A stretch of 64,000 nucleotides of DNA, from contig NZ_JADPFO010000001.1 of NCBI RefSeq assembly GCF_015668515.1, forward strand, positions 623,425-687,424. The letters run 5' to 3'. The translations under genes and the position numbers were made by a program. Positions 35,333-44,278 of this stretch are shown here, in pieces. Numbering within the stretch: the first letter of the stretch is position 1; each line of letters starts with the position of its first letter. Source of the DNA: Paraclostridium tenue. GTDB lineage: Bacteria; Bacillota; Clostridia; Peptostreptococcales; Peptostreptococcaceae. A model generated the notes under the pieces. It made no database searches. It saw only the letters and a program-made list of their open reading frames with translations, and had not been told where the DNA came from.

Positions 35333-36046
35333 TTATTTTTTAATTTTCATTACCAAACCTTCTATATCCATCATTCTATCGAGATAATACCATTTACATT
35401 CACTTTTAATTTTTGCATATCTATCTTTTTTATCATAATTAGAAGCTTTTTTAGTATAAAACTTATATTCTTTTTTCCCATCTTTTTTAGTTATAGTTTC
35501 ATATCTTAAACTATCTAAAAATCTAGCTTCTAAGTATCCATATACTTGTACTCTTTTTATATCATAAAGATTTTTAACTAAGTATTTCTTAATAGGATGT
35601 TTTTTATCTTCTACTTCTAAGTTTAAATGTACACCTATATAGTAATTTTCTTTATTATTTGAATCAAATTCCTTTTTATCTATTATAAGTCTATTATGTA
35701 TATCTTTATCTATACAAGTTTTTATACCTATTTTTTTACTTTTTAACACTTCAGGCTTAAGTCCTCTATATTTAAAGTAATTTAATACTCCACATTCTCC
35801 TATTTTTTGAGCAAATATCATCTGCTCTCCTATTTGCTTTTGTAATTTTTCATCTTTAATAGATGATGGAACTAGTTTTTTATAATCTTTAGATTCGTCT
35901 ATACATTTTTTTGCATATTCTATACATTCTTTAACTTGATCATCTGTTAAACTAACAGATTTAGTTACTAGTTTATCAAATTTATGTTTTATATTAATGT
36001 TTTTTACATTTATTAAATATTTACTCTTTGCATTTATATATGTCAC
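35333..36046 (-). CDS. hypothetical lysine-rich protein, unrecognised
   Basis: A 237-aa soluble, strongly basic protein, with a GTG start after AAGGAGAAATAAAA. The N-terminal third is helical, with SLTDDQVKECIEYAKKCIDE. A mid-part QKIGECGVLNYFKYRGLKPE is followed by strands (YYIGVHLNLEVED) and a basic, tyrosine/aspartate-rich tail (YDKKDRYAKIKSECKWYYLD). I do not recognise the family. A nucleic-acid-related role is conceivable from the charge only. There are no membrane segments. Terminators flank it, so it is monocistronic. Confidence 0.65.
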   Translation of the reverse strand: MTYINAKSKYLINVKNINIKHKFDKLVTKSVSLTDDQVKECIEYAKKCIDESKDYKKLVPSSIKDEKLQKQIGEQMIFAQKIGECGVLNYFKYRGLKPEVLKSKKIGIKTCIDKDIHNRLIIDKKEFDSNNKENYYIGVHLNLEVEDKKHPIKKYLVKNLYDIKRVQVYGYLEARFLDSLRYETITKKDGKKEYKFYTKKASNYDKKDRYAKIKSECKWYYLDRMMDIEGLVMKIKK

Positions 36047-36183
36047 TTTTATTTCTCCTTAAAGTTTATTCTTAAAATTGCACACAATAATACATTACAT
36101 TAAAATTATTTTATTTTCAAGAACTATGTTTATTTATGTTAACATATTTATATAGTAGTATTTTAGTTATTAGGAGGGATTTT

Positions 36184-36864
36184 ATGACTTATTCATTAGT
36201 ACTTTTAATGTTATTATCTCTAGTTATTCTTTTATATTTTACATATAAACCTCATAAAAATTTTAGAGGTATTTTTAAGACTATAACTAGTATACTCTTT
36301 GTAACTATAGCTATAAGTGGATATTTAGAAAAAAGTAGCAATTTTATTTATTTTATTTTTATTCTTTTAGGTCTTTTATTTTCTCTATTTGGAGATATAT
36401 TTCTTATATTTAAAAATGAAGATAAAAATCATATAAGTAAATTTTTTATCTATGGTCTTTTAAGTTTTAGTCTAGCTCATGTATTTTTTTCACTAGGATT
36501 TATATATCTTAGTAACTTTGGCTTTGACACTATACTATTTACTTTTTTACTAGCATTTGTAGTTTTATTTATTTTAAAGTCTATAAAAAAACTTGATTTT
36601 AAAGATTCCTTTTATTATGTAGCTTTTTATTCAGTTGTAATTAGCTTTATGTTTATTCAATCTTTAAATTTATACTTTTCTAGCAACTTTTATAACCCTT
36701 ATGTTATATGGATCACAATTGGTGCATTATTATTTGTTTTATCAGATTTAATATTATCATTTGACTACTTTTATAAAGATTGTCCTAAGTTTATAGCAGT
36801 TCTTAACCTTTTAATTTACTATATAGCACAATTGCTTATAGCTTTAAGTATCTTGTATATATAA
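36184..36864 (+). CDS. YhhN/TMEM86-family membrane protein (lysoplasmalogenase-like)
   Basis: A 226-aa protein with about eight membrane helices. The family's polar positions are visible: LFSLFGDIFLIFK (about 70-82), FSLAHVFFSLGF and LLFVLSDLILSFDYF, ending in a YYIAQLLIALS helix. Relatives such as TMEM86B cleave the vinyl-ether bond of lysoplasmalogen; plasmalogens occur in clostridia, so that role is possible. The ATG at 36184 is chosen over the one at 36136 because AGGAGGG lies 5 nt upstream. Confidence 0.78.
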   Translation: MTYSLVLLMLLSLVILLYFTYKPHKNFRGIFKTITSILFVTIAISGYLEKSSNFIYFIFILLGLLFSLFGDIFLIFKNEDKNHISKFFIYGLLSFSLAHVFFSLGFIYLSNFGFDTILFTFLLAFVVLFILKSIKKLDFKDSFYYVAFYSVVISFMFIQSLNLYFSSNFYNPYVIWITIGALLFVLSDLILSFDYFYKDCPKFIAVLNLLIYYIAQLLIALSILYI

Positions 36865-36911
36865 AAAAAGCTTATTTGAAATAGATTATGTCTACTTCAA
36901 ATAAGCTTTTT
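36865..36911. terminator. bidirectional terminator
   Basis: Sixteen-base perfect arms (36865-36880 and 36896-36911) between the convergent YhhN and BceB-like genes. Confidence 0.85.
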
Positions 36912-36914
36912 ATC

Positions 36915-37856
36915 TTAAGACGTATGAAGTGAAATTTTTGGCTTGACTCCAACATTTAAAGATTTACAAGTCTTAGTATATAATAAACTTAAATTTGGTA
37001 AATTTTTATTCTTTAATTTATCAGTTGTAAAATCTGTAAATAATTTAAAATATAAAAATTTCCAACTACATATAAACAATAAAACTCCAACCAAATTGTC
37101 TATAAGTAGCCATTTATTATTAATTTTAATGCTATCTTCATATATCTTAGGCAAGCTTAATAAAGAGTCGTATACTTGTCTTCTTTCATAATTATTTATT
37201 GATATTTTCCCTAATTTATTTTGTATTTTCTCATCTAAACTTGCACTAGACTCCCAGTTGTAATATTTATACCCATTTACATAATATTTGATATTTCCAT
37301 CATCTTTTTCTAATTGAGAATATAAATTGTCAGTTACTACTACAATCCATATCCCAATCCCTTTTGGAAGTATTTTACCATCTGCTATACCTTTTACTTT
37401 TAGATTATAAAGACCTATTTCAAAATTAGTAAATTTACTTATATTTTTCTTATATCTTTTATTATCAAATCTTGGTACTATTAATGTTTCATCGTTATTT
37501 AACTTAACCTTTCTTAAGTTTAACTTTTTTGCTACCTTATTAAATTCTGAGTTTTTTATTACATATTTTCCTTCATTATTTATATTTAATATTTCAAATG
37601 CAGTTTTATCATAATCGTATCCAGCTTTATTTAATGTATTTTCTATAACTTCTACTTGTTGTTTTTTCACGTAATTATAATTTGAAGATATATAGTTTAA
37701 TACAAATGGATAATCAGCTTTTTTTACTTCCAGTTTATTAGCTAACACTATATGTAATATAATTACACATCCTAAGCTTGCCACTAAAAGAGTACTAGTT
37801 AAAAATAACAATTTTAAGTTTTCTTTTGATATATTATTTATTTTTAACATTTCCAT
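36915..37856 (-). CDS. truncated BceB-type ABC permease (sensor-domain fragment)
   Basis: A 313-aa protein with one N-terminal helix (about 14-38), about 210 external residues and one further helix (about 247-272). It ends soon after FLYFKLFTDFTTDKLKNKN. The order helix, large domain, helix, then the LYFKLFTDF juxtamembrane stretch matches the second half of bacitracin-sensor permeases (BceB/FtsX type, usually about 650 aa). YPFVLNYISSNYN also fits the start of their external domain. The first four helices and the last helices are missing, and no BceA-type ATPase is nearby. It is probably a decayed gene that still has an open frame, or a stand-alone sensor domain. Confidence 0.5.
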   Translation of the reverse strand: MEMLKINNISKENLKLLFLTSTLLVASLGCVIILHIVLANKLEVKKADYPFVLNYISSNYNYVKKQQVEVIENTLNKAGYDYDKTAFEILNINNEGKYVIKNSEFNKVAKKLNLRKVKLNNDETLIVPRFDNKRYKKNISKFTNFEIGLYNLKVKGIADGKILPKGIGIWIVVVTDNLYSQLEKDDGNIKYYVNGYKYYNWESSASLDEKIQNKLGKISINNYERRQVYDSLLSLPKIYEDSIKINNKWLLIDNLVGVLLFICSWKFLYFKLFTDFTTDKLKNKNLPNLSLLYTKTCKSLNVGVKPKISLHTS

Positions 37857-37973
37857 ATTTATCTGCTACCTTTCCTTTTGTTTATGTAATAATAATATAT
37901 CAATTCTATTTTTTTTAGTATTTATCTAGATTACATTAAAGTTACTTTTTTGTAAGATAAAATACATAAATAA

Positions 37974-38020
37974 AAAAACTTCTTTAAAATATACTATAGA
38001 CATTTTCTAAAGAAGTTTTT
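37974..38020 (-). terminator. intrinsic terminator near the remnant
   Basis: Thirteen-base perfect arms (37974-37986 and 38008-38020) with T residues on the minus strand, 30 bp after the 38051 stop. Confidence 0.7.
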
Positions 38021-38050
38021 ATTAACTTTTATTATTAATTAATTTTATAA

Positions 38051-38185
38051 TTAACTATTTTCGAAAAATTCTTTAGCATATACTACCTTTCCAGATACAT
38101 CTTTAAGTGCATTTTCTTCAAATTCTATTGCCATAAAGTTTGAACTTAAAACCTCAAAAGGTGCTTTTATTCCAAAGTTTAGAGC
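38051..38185 (-). pseudogene. C-terminal gene remnant, 44 codons
   Basis: On the minus strand a protein-like frame (FGIKAPFEVLSSNFMAIEFE and then VSGKVVYAKEFFENS) ends in TAA at 38051 and has its own terminator. It is preceded in frame by a stop at 38186-38188, and no start with a ribosome site exists. It looks like the tail of a gene whose front has been deleted. The parent is not recognised. It lies next to the truncated BceB-like gene, so the 36.9-38.3 kb zone seems to be decaying. Confidence 0.45.
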
Positions 38186-38271
38186 CTATTTTATTAAAAA
38201 TAAATTATATCTATATCTTCTATATTTTTTCTAATATTTATATTCATATAATTTTTAATCCCTATAAAAAT

Positions 38272-38326
38272 AAAAAAATATTACATAGAGTATTTCAGAT
38301 TCAACCTACTTATGTAATATTTTTTT
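38272..38326 (-). terminator. terminator of the ECF-ABC operon
   Basis: An AATATTACATA / TATGTAATATT stem with A and T runs (38272-38286, 38311-38326), 27 bp beyond the ABC permease stop. Confidence 0.7.
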
Positions 38327-38353
38327 ATTGGATTTTTTATTTATAATTTAATT

Positions 38354-39508
38354 TTATACAACTTGTTTTTTACCAATTCTATTAATAAAGTACAGTACTA
38401 TTGGTATACTAATAATCCCTATTGTAACTATTACATTTAAATATAAAACTGGCTTTCCAAATATGTTATATGTACTTATACTTCCAAACATACTTATTGG
38501 TCCTATTAAATTTTCTATATTTAGTTCTGCGAAAATCTTAGTTAAATTATATGTTGGCATAAATCTACCTATAAATTCTGGACCTAATAACATAGCTACA
38601 CTTACTGCAAAAGATATCATATTATTTTTACTTATTAATGATACTAACATAATTAATAATGTAAATAATACAGTACCTATAAAACTTACTATCAATCCAT
38701 AAACATAGAAAGTTCCTATATTCATAGTATATGGAGTTCTTACATAAGATGCTAAAAAGCTCATCGGTACATCCCACCCCTTAAATCCATGCATTGCAAG
38801 TATTATCACCTGTATTCCGTTCATAATTAAAAATACAAATGTAGAAAATATCAAACCTGTTATTATCTTAGCAGTAGTTAATTTTTTTTGCCCATTTTTA
38901 GAACTTAATACTATTGATGCCGTATTACTTTGATATTCATTACTAAATATGGTACATATAGAAACAAGTATTAATATAGATATCCACATACAATTCATAT
39001 TAAAATTTGTTGCCTCTCTCCATCCAAACTTAAAGTAATATTTCGGAGTTTCTTTTTTAGATACTAAGTCATGTATATATTTTAATTCTTTATATTGGTA
39101 ACTATTAGTATCTCCTTCTTTTTCTAATCTTTTTAGCTCTTTTTTCATATCATCAAATTTATAAAGTTTTCCATTTATCATATATTCAGGATTGATCCAT
39201 ATTAAATAATCTGTCATACCAAAAGCTTTTACTTTTTCTTTGTCACTCAGCATCTTTCCATTATTATATTTTGTAAGTAAATCACCGCATTGTTTTTTAA
39301 ATATATCATGTTTCTTCTCTGTTATGATTTTACCTTCATATTCTTTACCTATTTTCTGTATACTGGAGTAGCTTAATCCCTTTGACCTTATATCTAAATA
39401 GCTTGTTACTGTATTTGATAAAGACGCTACTATACATCCAACTAATAATACTAATACTATTTTTTTTGAAAAAATCTTATACAACTCAAATTTAACTAAA
39501 TCTTTCAT
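38354..39508 (-). CDS. ABC-2 type transporter permease
   Basis: A 384-aa membrane protein. Helix 1 (about 15-35) is followed by a long charged external or loop region (about 36-170) and then five more helices, the ABC-2 (Gld/CcmA-type) permease layout. WISILILVSICTIFSNEYQSNTASIVLSS matches the conserved element before the second helix. It pairs with the ATPase gene 12 bp upstream in the same transcript. The substrate is unknown; a peptide, lipid or antibiotic export role is usual. Start after AAAGGGGGA. Confidence 0.85.
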   Translation of the reverse strand: MKDLVKFELYKIFSKKIVLVLLVGCIVASLSNTVTSYLDIRSKGLSYSSIQKIGKEYEGKIITEKKHDIFKKQCGDLLTKYNNGKMLSDKEKVKAFGMTDYLIWINPEYMINGKLYKFDDMKKELKRLEKEGDTNSYQYKELKYIHDLVSKKETPKYYFKFGWREATNFNMNCMWISILILVSICTIFSNEYQSNTASIVLSSKNGQKKLTTAKIITGLIFSTFVFLIMNGIQVIILAMHGFKGWDVPMSFLASYVRTPYTMNIGTFYVYGLIVSFIGTVLFTLLIMLVSLISKNNMISFAVSVAMLLGPEFIGRFMPTYNLTKIFAELNIENLIGPISMFGSISTYNIFGKPVLYLNVIVTIGIISIPIVLYFINRIGKKQVV

Positions 39509-39520
39509 ATTTATCCCCCT

Positions 39521-40402
39521 TTATAAGTCAGTACTAATCTCAAAGTAATATAAAAATAAATCTTCTAAATTAGGTGATTCTTCTATAACTTCAATTCCAT
39601 CTATTAATGGATATTCATCTCCTACAACTCTAACTACAATATGCTCATCATCTCTTATAATATTAGAAACTTTAAATTTACTTTGTACTTTATGTAATAA
39701 ATCCTCCTTTATCTTTAAACTATGTACTTTTCCTCTAATACTATTTAATATTTCAACTGGAGTAGCTTTTTCAACCAACTCTCCATTTCTCATTATCAAT
39801 ATTTCATTTGCTATAAATTCTACATCAGATACTATATGCGTTGATAGTATTACAATCTTATCTCTTGATATCTCTGATATTAAGTTTTTAAATCTTATTC
39901 TTTCATTAGGATCAAGCCCTGCTGTTGGCTCGTCTAATATTAATATCTTTGGATCATTTAAAAGAGCTTGAGCTATACCTAACCTTTGTTTCATTCCACC
40001 AGAAAACTTACCTATTTTTCTTTTTCTATCTTTTTCTAAATTTACAAACTTTAAAAGTTCATCAATCTTAACACTAGCTTCTTCTCTATCTATTCCTTTT
40101 AATGTTGCTACATATTCTAAGAACTTTTGTGCTGTAAAACTTTTATAAAATCCCACATCTTGTGGTAAATAACCTAAAACATCTCTATAATCTGCTCCTA
40201 GTTCAGTTTTACTTTTTCCATTTAAATAAACCTCTCCACTAGTAGCATTTGAAACATCTGCAATTATTCTCATAAGTGAAGTTTTTCCTGCTCCATTAGG
40301 TCCTAATAATCCATATATTCCATTAGTTAAAGTTACATTAAAATCATTTACTGCAACCTTATCTTTAAATGATTTTGTTATATTTTTTAAAGTTAATTCC
40401 AT
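39521..40402 (-). CDS. ABC transporter ATP-binding protein
   Basis: A 293-aa single ABC cassette. Walker A is GLLGPNGAGKTSLMRI (about 32-47), the Q-loop is GYLPQDVGFYKSFT, the signature FSGGMKQRLGIAQAL, and Walker B ILILDEPTAGLDPNE, with an H-loop in LSTHIVSDVE. A C-terminal extension of about 75 residues is typical of ABC-2 exporters. It is cotranscribed with the permease (38354) and lies behind the sigma factor and its membrane partner. Confidence 0.94.
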   Translation of the reverse strand: MELTLKNITKSFKDKVAVNDFNVTLTNGIYGLLGPNGAGKTSLMRIIADVSNATSGEVYLNGKSKTELGADYRDVLGYLPQDVGFYKSFTAQKFLEYVATLKGIDREEASVKIDELLKFVNLEKDRKRKIGKFSGGMKQRLGIAQALLNDPKILILDEPTAGLDPNERIRFKNLISEISRDKIVILSTHIVSDVEFIANEILIMRNGELVEKATPVEILNSIRGKVHSLKIKEDLLHKVQSKFKVSNIIRDDEHIVVRVVGDEYPLIDGIEVIEESPNLEDLFLYYFEISTDL

Positions 40403-40414
40403 ATCTTTTCTCCC

Positions 40415-41278
40415 CTAAAAATCAAATTTCTTATACTCTGTAAAATTTATACTTTTTTTATAAAATACTTTTAACGAAATTATAGTTAATACCCCTAGTA
40501 TTGCTACTATTGCAAATAGCTTTAAGTTACTTACATTTGCAATATTTTTAAAAGTATTACTATCTACCATGTTCGAACATATTATCCATATTCCAGTTGA
40601 TAATGCTATACTGTTCATGCTTCTATATATAGATGCTGTTAATAATGAAACAGTAGATATAAAACAAATTGGTATTAAGCTTGTATTTATTAATTTTAAT
40701 AAATTAACTTCTGAGTAAGTATTTGATAATATAAAACTAACAAACAAACTTATAGCTATTGAAGTAATACCTATTATTGTTAATTTAGCAAATACTATTT
40801 CTCTAAAAGAAAATTTATAGCTAAGTTCTAGTTCCCAAACTCCTTCTTCTTTTCCTCTTAAAATTTCTACAAACCCTAGTAGTACTGGTATAGGTGAAAT
40901 TGTATAAGAATATACATATGGATTTAAATTATATTTTATAGTTCCAATCAATCCCCCTAAAGTAAGTATTAATGATACTATAATATACATTTTATTAAAC
41001 ACCATAAATTGTATTTTCATTAATTCTATATTTGTCTTTATTTTATTTACTAAGTATGTATTTTTATTTACTACTAAATCTTCACTTGTACTTTGTGGCA
41101 TGTAGTTTATTAATGTTTCTATAGTTAAATCAATTTTTTCTTCATCAACTGTTTTTACAACATAACTATCTAAAAAGTTTTCTATATCCAATAAATCTTC
41201 TTCTAATAGATTTTCAAATTCATAATCATTTATATCATCACATCTCATGTTGTTTATTTTTGATGGTGTTTTTTTCAT
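40415..41278 (-). CDS. membrane protein partner of the ECF sigma factor, possible anti-sigma factor
   Basis: A 287-aa protein with about 95 cytosolic N-terminal residues (acidic EFENLLEEDLLDIENFLD) and then six membrane helices. The soluble N-terminus followed by a membrane part, and a gene overlapping the sigma gene by 41 bp, is the usual arrangement of anti-sigma factors. No zinc-binding HxxxCxxC motif is present, so it is not a classical ZAS protein. It could also be an extra ABC-2-like permease, because WELELSYKFSFREIVFAKL resembles that family. The ATG at 41278 after GGAGG is used rather than the TTG at 41293. Confidence 0.55.
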   Translation of the reverse strand: MKKTPSKINNMRCDDINDYEFENLLEEDLLDIENFLDSYVVKTVDEEKIDLTIETLINYMPQSTSEDLVVNKNTYLVNKIKTNIELMKIQFMVFNKMYIIVSLILTLGGLIGTIKYNLNPYVYSYTISPIPVLLGFVEILRGKEEGVWELELSYKFSFREIVFAKLTIIGITSIAISLFVSFILSNTYSEVNLLKLINTSLIPICFISTVSLLTASIYRSMNSIALSTGIWIICSNMVDSNTFKNIANVSNLKLFAIVAILGVLTIISLKVFYKKSINFTEYKKFDF

Positions 41279-41825
41279 AGTTATCACCTCCAAGTAATCT
41301 TTTTAAGTTTTTAACACCATTAAATAATCTTGATTTTATGGTGTTTTCATTTTCTCCTGTAATATAACTTATTTCTTTGATTTTTAAATCATTGTAATAT
41401 TTTAATATAACTGCTTCTCTTTGAAGCTTAGGTAAATTTCCAATAGCTTCTTTTATCTTAATTGCCTCTTCCTTTTTCGATAAAATATCTACTACGTTAG
41501 TTCTATCTTCTATTTCCTGATTAGATATATCATAGCTTTGTGTCCTTTGTTTATAAGTCTTACTTCTGAAGTAATCCTTTGTCGTATTTACAGCAATTTT
41601 TAATAGCCAACTTTTAAATTTCCCATTTTCTATTTGATATTTATCTATATTTTTCATCATTTTTATAAATACATCTTGGGTTATATCATAGGCTATATTA
41701 TAATCACTAGTATTTCTGTAAATAAAGCTATGTACTAAATCGTAATATCTTTTAACTAAAATCTCCATTGCACTTTCATTACCTTGTAATAATTCCTTTA
41801 TTAACTTTTCATCTGTTTGTGCCAA
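41238..41825 (-). CDS. ECF-type RNA polymerase sigma factor
   Basis: A 195-aa sigma factor with region 2 (AYDITQDVFIKMMKNIDKY, about 45-63, core binding and -10 recognition) and region 4 (LPKLQREAVILKYYNDLKIK, then GENENTIKSRLFNGVKNLKR) joined by a short linker. Regions 1 and 3 are missing, as in all ECF factors. The start is TTG after AAAGGAGGG. It is the first gene of a four-gene unit with a membrane protein and an ABC exporter, so it probably senses an envelope signal and drives its own operon. Confidence 0.92.
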   Translation of the reverse strand: MAQTDEKLIKELLQGNESAMEILVKRYYDLVHSFIYRNTSDYNIAYDITQDVFIKMMKNIDKYQIENGKFKSWLLKIAVNTTKDYFRSKTYKQRTQSYDISNQEIEDRTNVVDILSKKEEAIKIKEAIGNLPKLQREAVILKYYNDLKIKEISYITGENENTIKSRLFNGVKNLKRLLGGDNYEKNTIKNKQHEM

Positions 41826-42007
41826 TTTATTTCCCTCCTTTCACTTATATAACGAGGTTAACTTATAAAAAATTTTATTTTATCTATTTTATTTTACCAA
41901 ATTTTTACTGACATTATTTTTCCCATAGTAATTTAGCGAAGTATTTATTAAATAAGATGTATTAACTATAAATTTGAATTAATATTTATTTTAGGGAGGG
42001 AATTTTT

Positions 42008-42199
42008 ATGAATAATAATGAAAAGTATCAGAGCAATAATAAAGTTGTAGTTCAAAAGTCAGTAAAGTCAGGGCTTTCTTTTGGAGCTGGTCTAGCAATG
42101 GTCATTTCTTATTCGGCATGGAAGTCAATACCTTGGGCTATATTTCACGGTATATTAAGTTGGATTTATGTAATTTATTACTGGATTAAATATACATAA
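42008..42199 (+). CDS. small conserved-type membrane protein
   Basis: A 63-aa protein with a strong ribosome site (AGGGAGGG). A polar N-terminus of about 20 residues precedes two hydrophobic stretches: SGLSFGAGLAMVISYSAWKS and WAIFHGILSWIYVIYYWIK. The glycine pattern plus the tryptophan-rich second helix is similar to short proteins I recall from many anaerobes, but no function is known to me. It is a single gene with its own terminator. Confidence 0.65.
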   Translation: MNNNEKYQSNNKVVVQKSVKSGLSFGAGLAMVISYSAWKSIPWAIFHGILSWIYVIYYWIKYT

Positions 42200-42207
42200 T
42201 TTTAAAT

Positions 42208-42245
42208 AAAAAAGCCACAATCTAATTTAGATTAGTGGCTTTTTT
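42208..42245. terminator. bidirectional terminator
   Basis: AAAAAAGCCAC / GTGGCTTTTTT arms (42208-42218 and 42235-42245) with an inner stem, between the convergent small membrane gene and the CcdA-TlpA gene. Confidence 0.85.
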
Positions 42246-42266
42246 ATTTCTATATTTATTAATTTT

Positions 42267-43451
42267 TTAATTATAATTTTCTATAAGATACTTCATAGTT
42301 TGTTTATCCATAGCACCTGGAACATATTGAGTTATATAACCTTCTTTGTCTATTATAAAAGTCGTTGGATATGCACTTATTCCATATTGATAAGCTAATT
42401 CTCCATTATTATCCATAACTACAGGAAAAGTATATTTCTCTTGTTGTAAAAATTCTATAATATCTTCTTTAGATCCTTCACGATCTAAATTTGGTGATGC
42501 TACTCCTAGTATTACTACATCTTTATTATTTTTATTGTATTCTTTGTATAATTGTTCTATATATGGCATTTCTGCTTTACATGGAGGACACCATGTTGCC
42601 CAGAAATTTAAAAATACAGTTTTACCTTTGTAATCACTTAGTTTATGTTCCTTACCATTTTGATCATATAAAGTAAAATCTATAGACATTATTTTTTCAT
42701 TTTTATTTTCTTTATCTATACTTTGGCTATTTGAATTAGAATTATTAGAATCATTTAAGTGTTTGTATACACCAAAAGAGCCATTTATAAACATAATTAA
42801 TCCTGATAATATAAGTATAATCCCACCTATCTTTTTTATTAATCCCATATAATTTTTCATTTTATCAAATGTTTTAAATAATTTATTATAAAATAATGAT
42901 GCTAGTATAAATGGTAATATGAATCCAATTGTATAAACTAGCATAAGTAAATTTGACGTTCCTATATTATCAGCACTTGATGACATAATAAGTACAGATG
43001 TTAGTATAGGTCCTATACAAGGTGTCCATCCAAAGCTAAATGTAAATCCAAATAAAAATGCAGATATAGGATTTATTTGCTTAGTATTTATATTAAATCT
43101 TTTTTCTCTATTTAATAAGGAAGATTTTATTACTCCCATATAAAATAGTCCCATAAAAATTATTATTAATCCACCAAAAATCATTATTAAATCTTTATTA
43201 GTATCAAAAAATGATTTTAAAGCATTTACTGATGATCCTAATATAAAAAATGTTAAAGATATACCTAATGCAAAAAACAAAGTATTTTTAAATAATAAAC
43301 TATGTATAAAATTACTTTTATCTTCTTTCAAACTTTCAATACTACTATTTGATAATATACTTAAGTATATCGGTAATATAGGTAATATACATGGTGAAAA
43401 AAATGATAATACCCCTTCTACAAAAACTACAATCAAGTTTAGTTTTTCCAT
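42267..43451 (-). CDS. CcdA-like membrane electron carrier fused to a TlpA-type thioredoxin
   Basis: Residues 1-235 form the six-helix CcdA/DsbD core with its paired cysteines in FFSPCILPILPIYL (about 21) and GWTPCIGPIL (about 141). Residues 255-394 are an exported thioredoxin domain with active site WATWCPPCKAEMP (about 286-298) and the cis-proline region AYPTTFIID. Electrons would pass from cytosolic thioredoxin across the membrane to the attached outer domain, reducing disulfides or peroxides outside. The fusion makes a self-contained reductant relay. Start after AACGGGGG. Single gene. Confidence 0.9.
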   Translation of the reverse strand: MEKLNLIVVFVEGVLSFFSPCILPILPIYLSILSNSSIESLKEDKSNFIHSLLFKNTLFFALGISLTFFILGSSVNALKSFFDTNKDLIMIFGGLIIIFMGLFYMGVIKSSLLNREKRFNINTKQINPISAFLFGFTFSFGWTPCIGPILTSVLIMSSSADNIGTSNLLMLVYTIGFILPFILASLFYNKLFKTFDKMKNYMGLIKKIGGIILILSGLIMFINGSFGVYKHLNDSNNSNSNSQSIDKENKNEKIMSIDFTLYDQNGKEHKLSDYKGKTVFLNFWATWCPPCKAEMPYIEQLYKEYNKNNKDVVILGVASPNLDREGSKEDIIEFLQQEKYTFPVVMDNNGELAYQYGISAYPTTFIIDKEGYITQYVPGAMDKQTMKYLIENYN

Positions 43452-43614
43452 AATCCCCCGTTAATCAAAAACTTTAATTTAGTTTTGATAACATACTCCT
43501 CTCTTATTAATTTTAATTTTCTTAAGTTAAATTTCTAATATTAAAACACATGTATTATTAATAATTGTATCAATATTTATGAATTTTTTAATAGGTTACT
43601 TTATAGTAACTTTA

Positions 43615-44154
43615 TTATTTTTTTAATTCAAATCCTCCATCAAGTGTTATCTTTGCTGATATTGTACTTTTTGATTTTATTTTTTTTATATCTATATTAG
43701 GTTGTGTTCTAGCATTTAATGGGTATTTATTATCTTTAAATTTAAGTATTGTATTATATTGATTTTCTATACCATCTCCACTTATATTTACAATAATATC
43801 ATTGTATCCATTAGTTTTATGTTCACTTATAACTATTGGTACATTTACTAAGTTCGTTTGTGATATTAATTTATACTTATTATTATTTTCTTTAAATATC
43901 AACATAGTTCCTTCTTTTATATTACCAAAATCAGGTCCCCAAAGATAAGCAATTGTTTCATCTTTATTGTCATTATTTAAATCTTTATAAAAATACATAT
44001 ATCTATTATCATCATTTTGTTGTACTTTTGTTTCTTTTAATATAGCATTTACTAACTCTTTATTAGATTTACTGCTGTCTTTATTTTTATACTGGCTACA
44101 ACCTATACTTAACATAGATGCACATATTAAAACTAGTATACTTGTTTTTTTCAT
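43615..44154 (-). CDS. lipoprotein with an FG-GAP/calcium-like repeat
   Basis: A 179-aa secreted lipoprotein. A signal peptide of 18 residues ends in lipobox LSIGCS (Cys about 19), followed by a polar lysine-rich linker. The domain (about 50-150) contains YKDLNNDNKDETIAYLWG, an EF-hand-like/FG-GAP Asp-rich loop common in extracellular repeat proteins, and IVNISGDGIENQYNT, a second copy-like loop. Function is unknown; calcium binding is possible. Single gene. Confidence 0.65.
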   Translation of the reverse strand: MKKTSILVLICASMLSIGCSQYKNKDSSKSNKELVNAILKETKVQQNDDNRYMYFYKDLNNDNKDETIAYLWGPDFGNIKEGTMLIFKENNNKYKLISQTNLVNVPIVISEHKTNGYNDIIVNISGDGIENQYNTILKFKDNKYPLNARTQPNIDIKKIKSKSTISAKITLDGGFELKK

Positions 44155-44230
44155 ACTACACCTCTTTTATTTCATTATATATAAATTATTCCCTAATATA
44201 TTTAAATAATTTCAAATTTGTTTTTATAAA

Positions 44231-44273
44231 TAAAAAAAACTGATATAGGATAAATATATCCCATATCAGTTTT
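44231..44273 (-). terminator. terminator of the Pip gene pair
   Basis: AAAACTGATAT / ATATCAGTTTT arms with a small bulge, just after the 44279 stop; a T run follows on the minus strand. Confidence 0.7.
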
Positions 44274-44278
44274 AGTTT

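Noticed and set aside
38131-38142. ATG in the 38051 remnant as the start of a 27-aa protein
   Set aside because: There is no ribosome site before it, and the same frame continues upstream to an in-frame stop, which is what a gene tail looks like.
41826-42007. ECF autoregulatory promoter
   Set aside because: An AACCTCGTT stretch lies near the sigma gene start, but it does not fit a clear -35/-10 pair and no second copy was found to compare.
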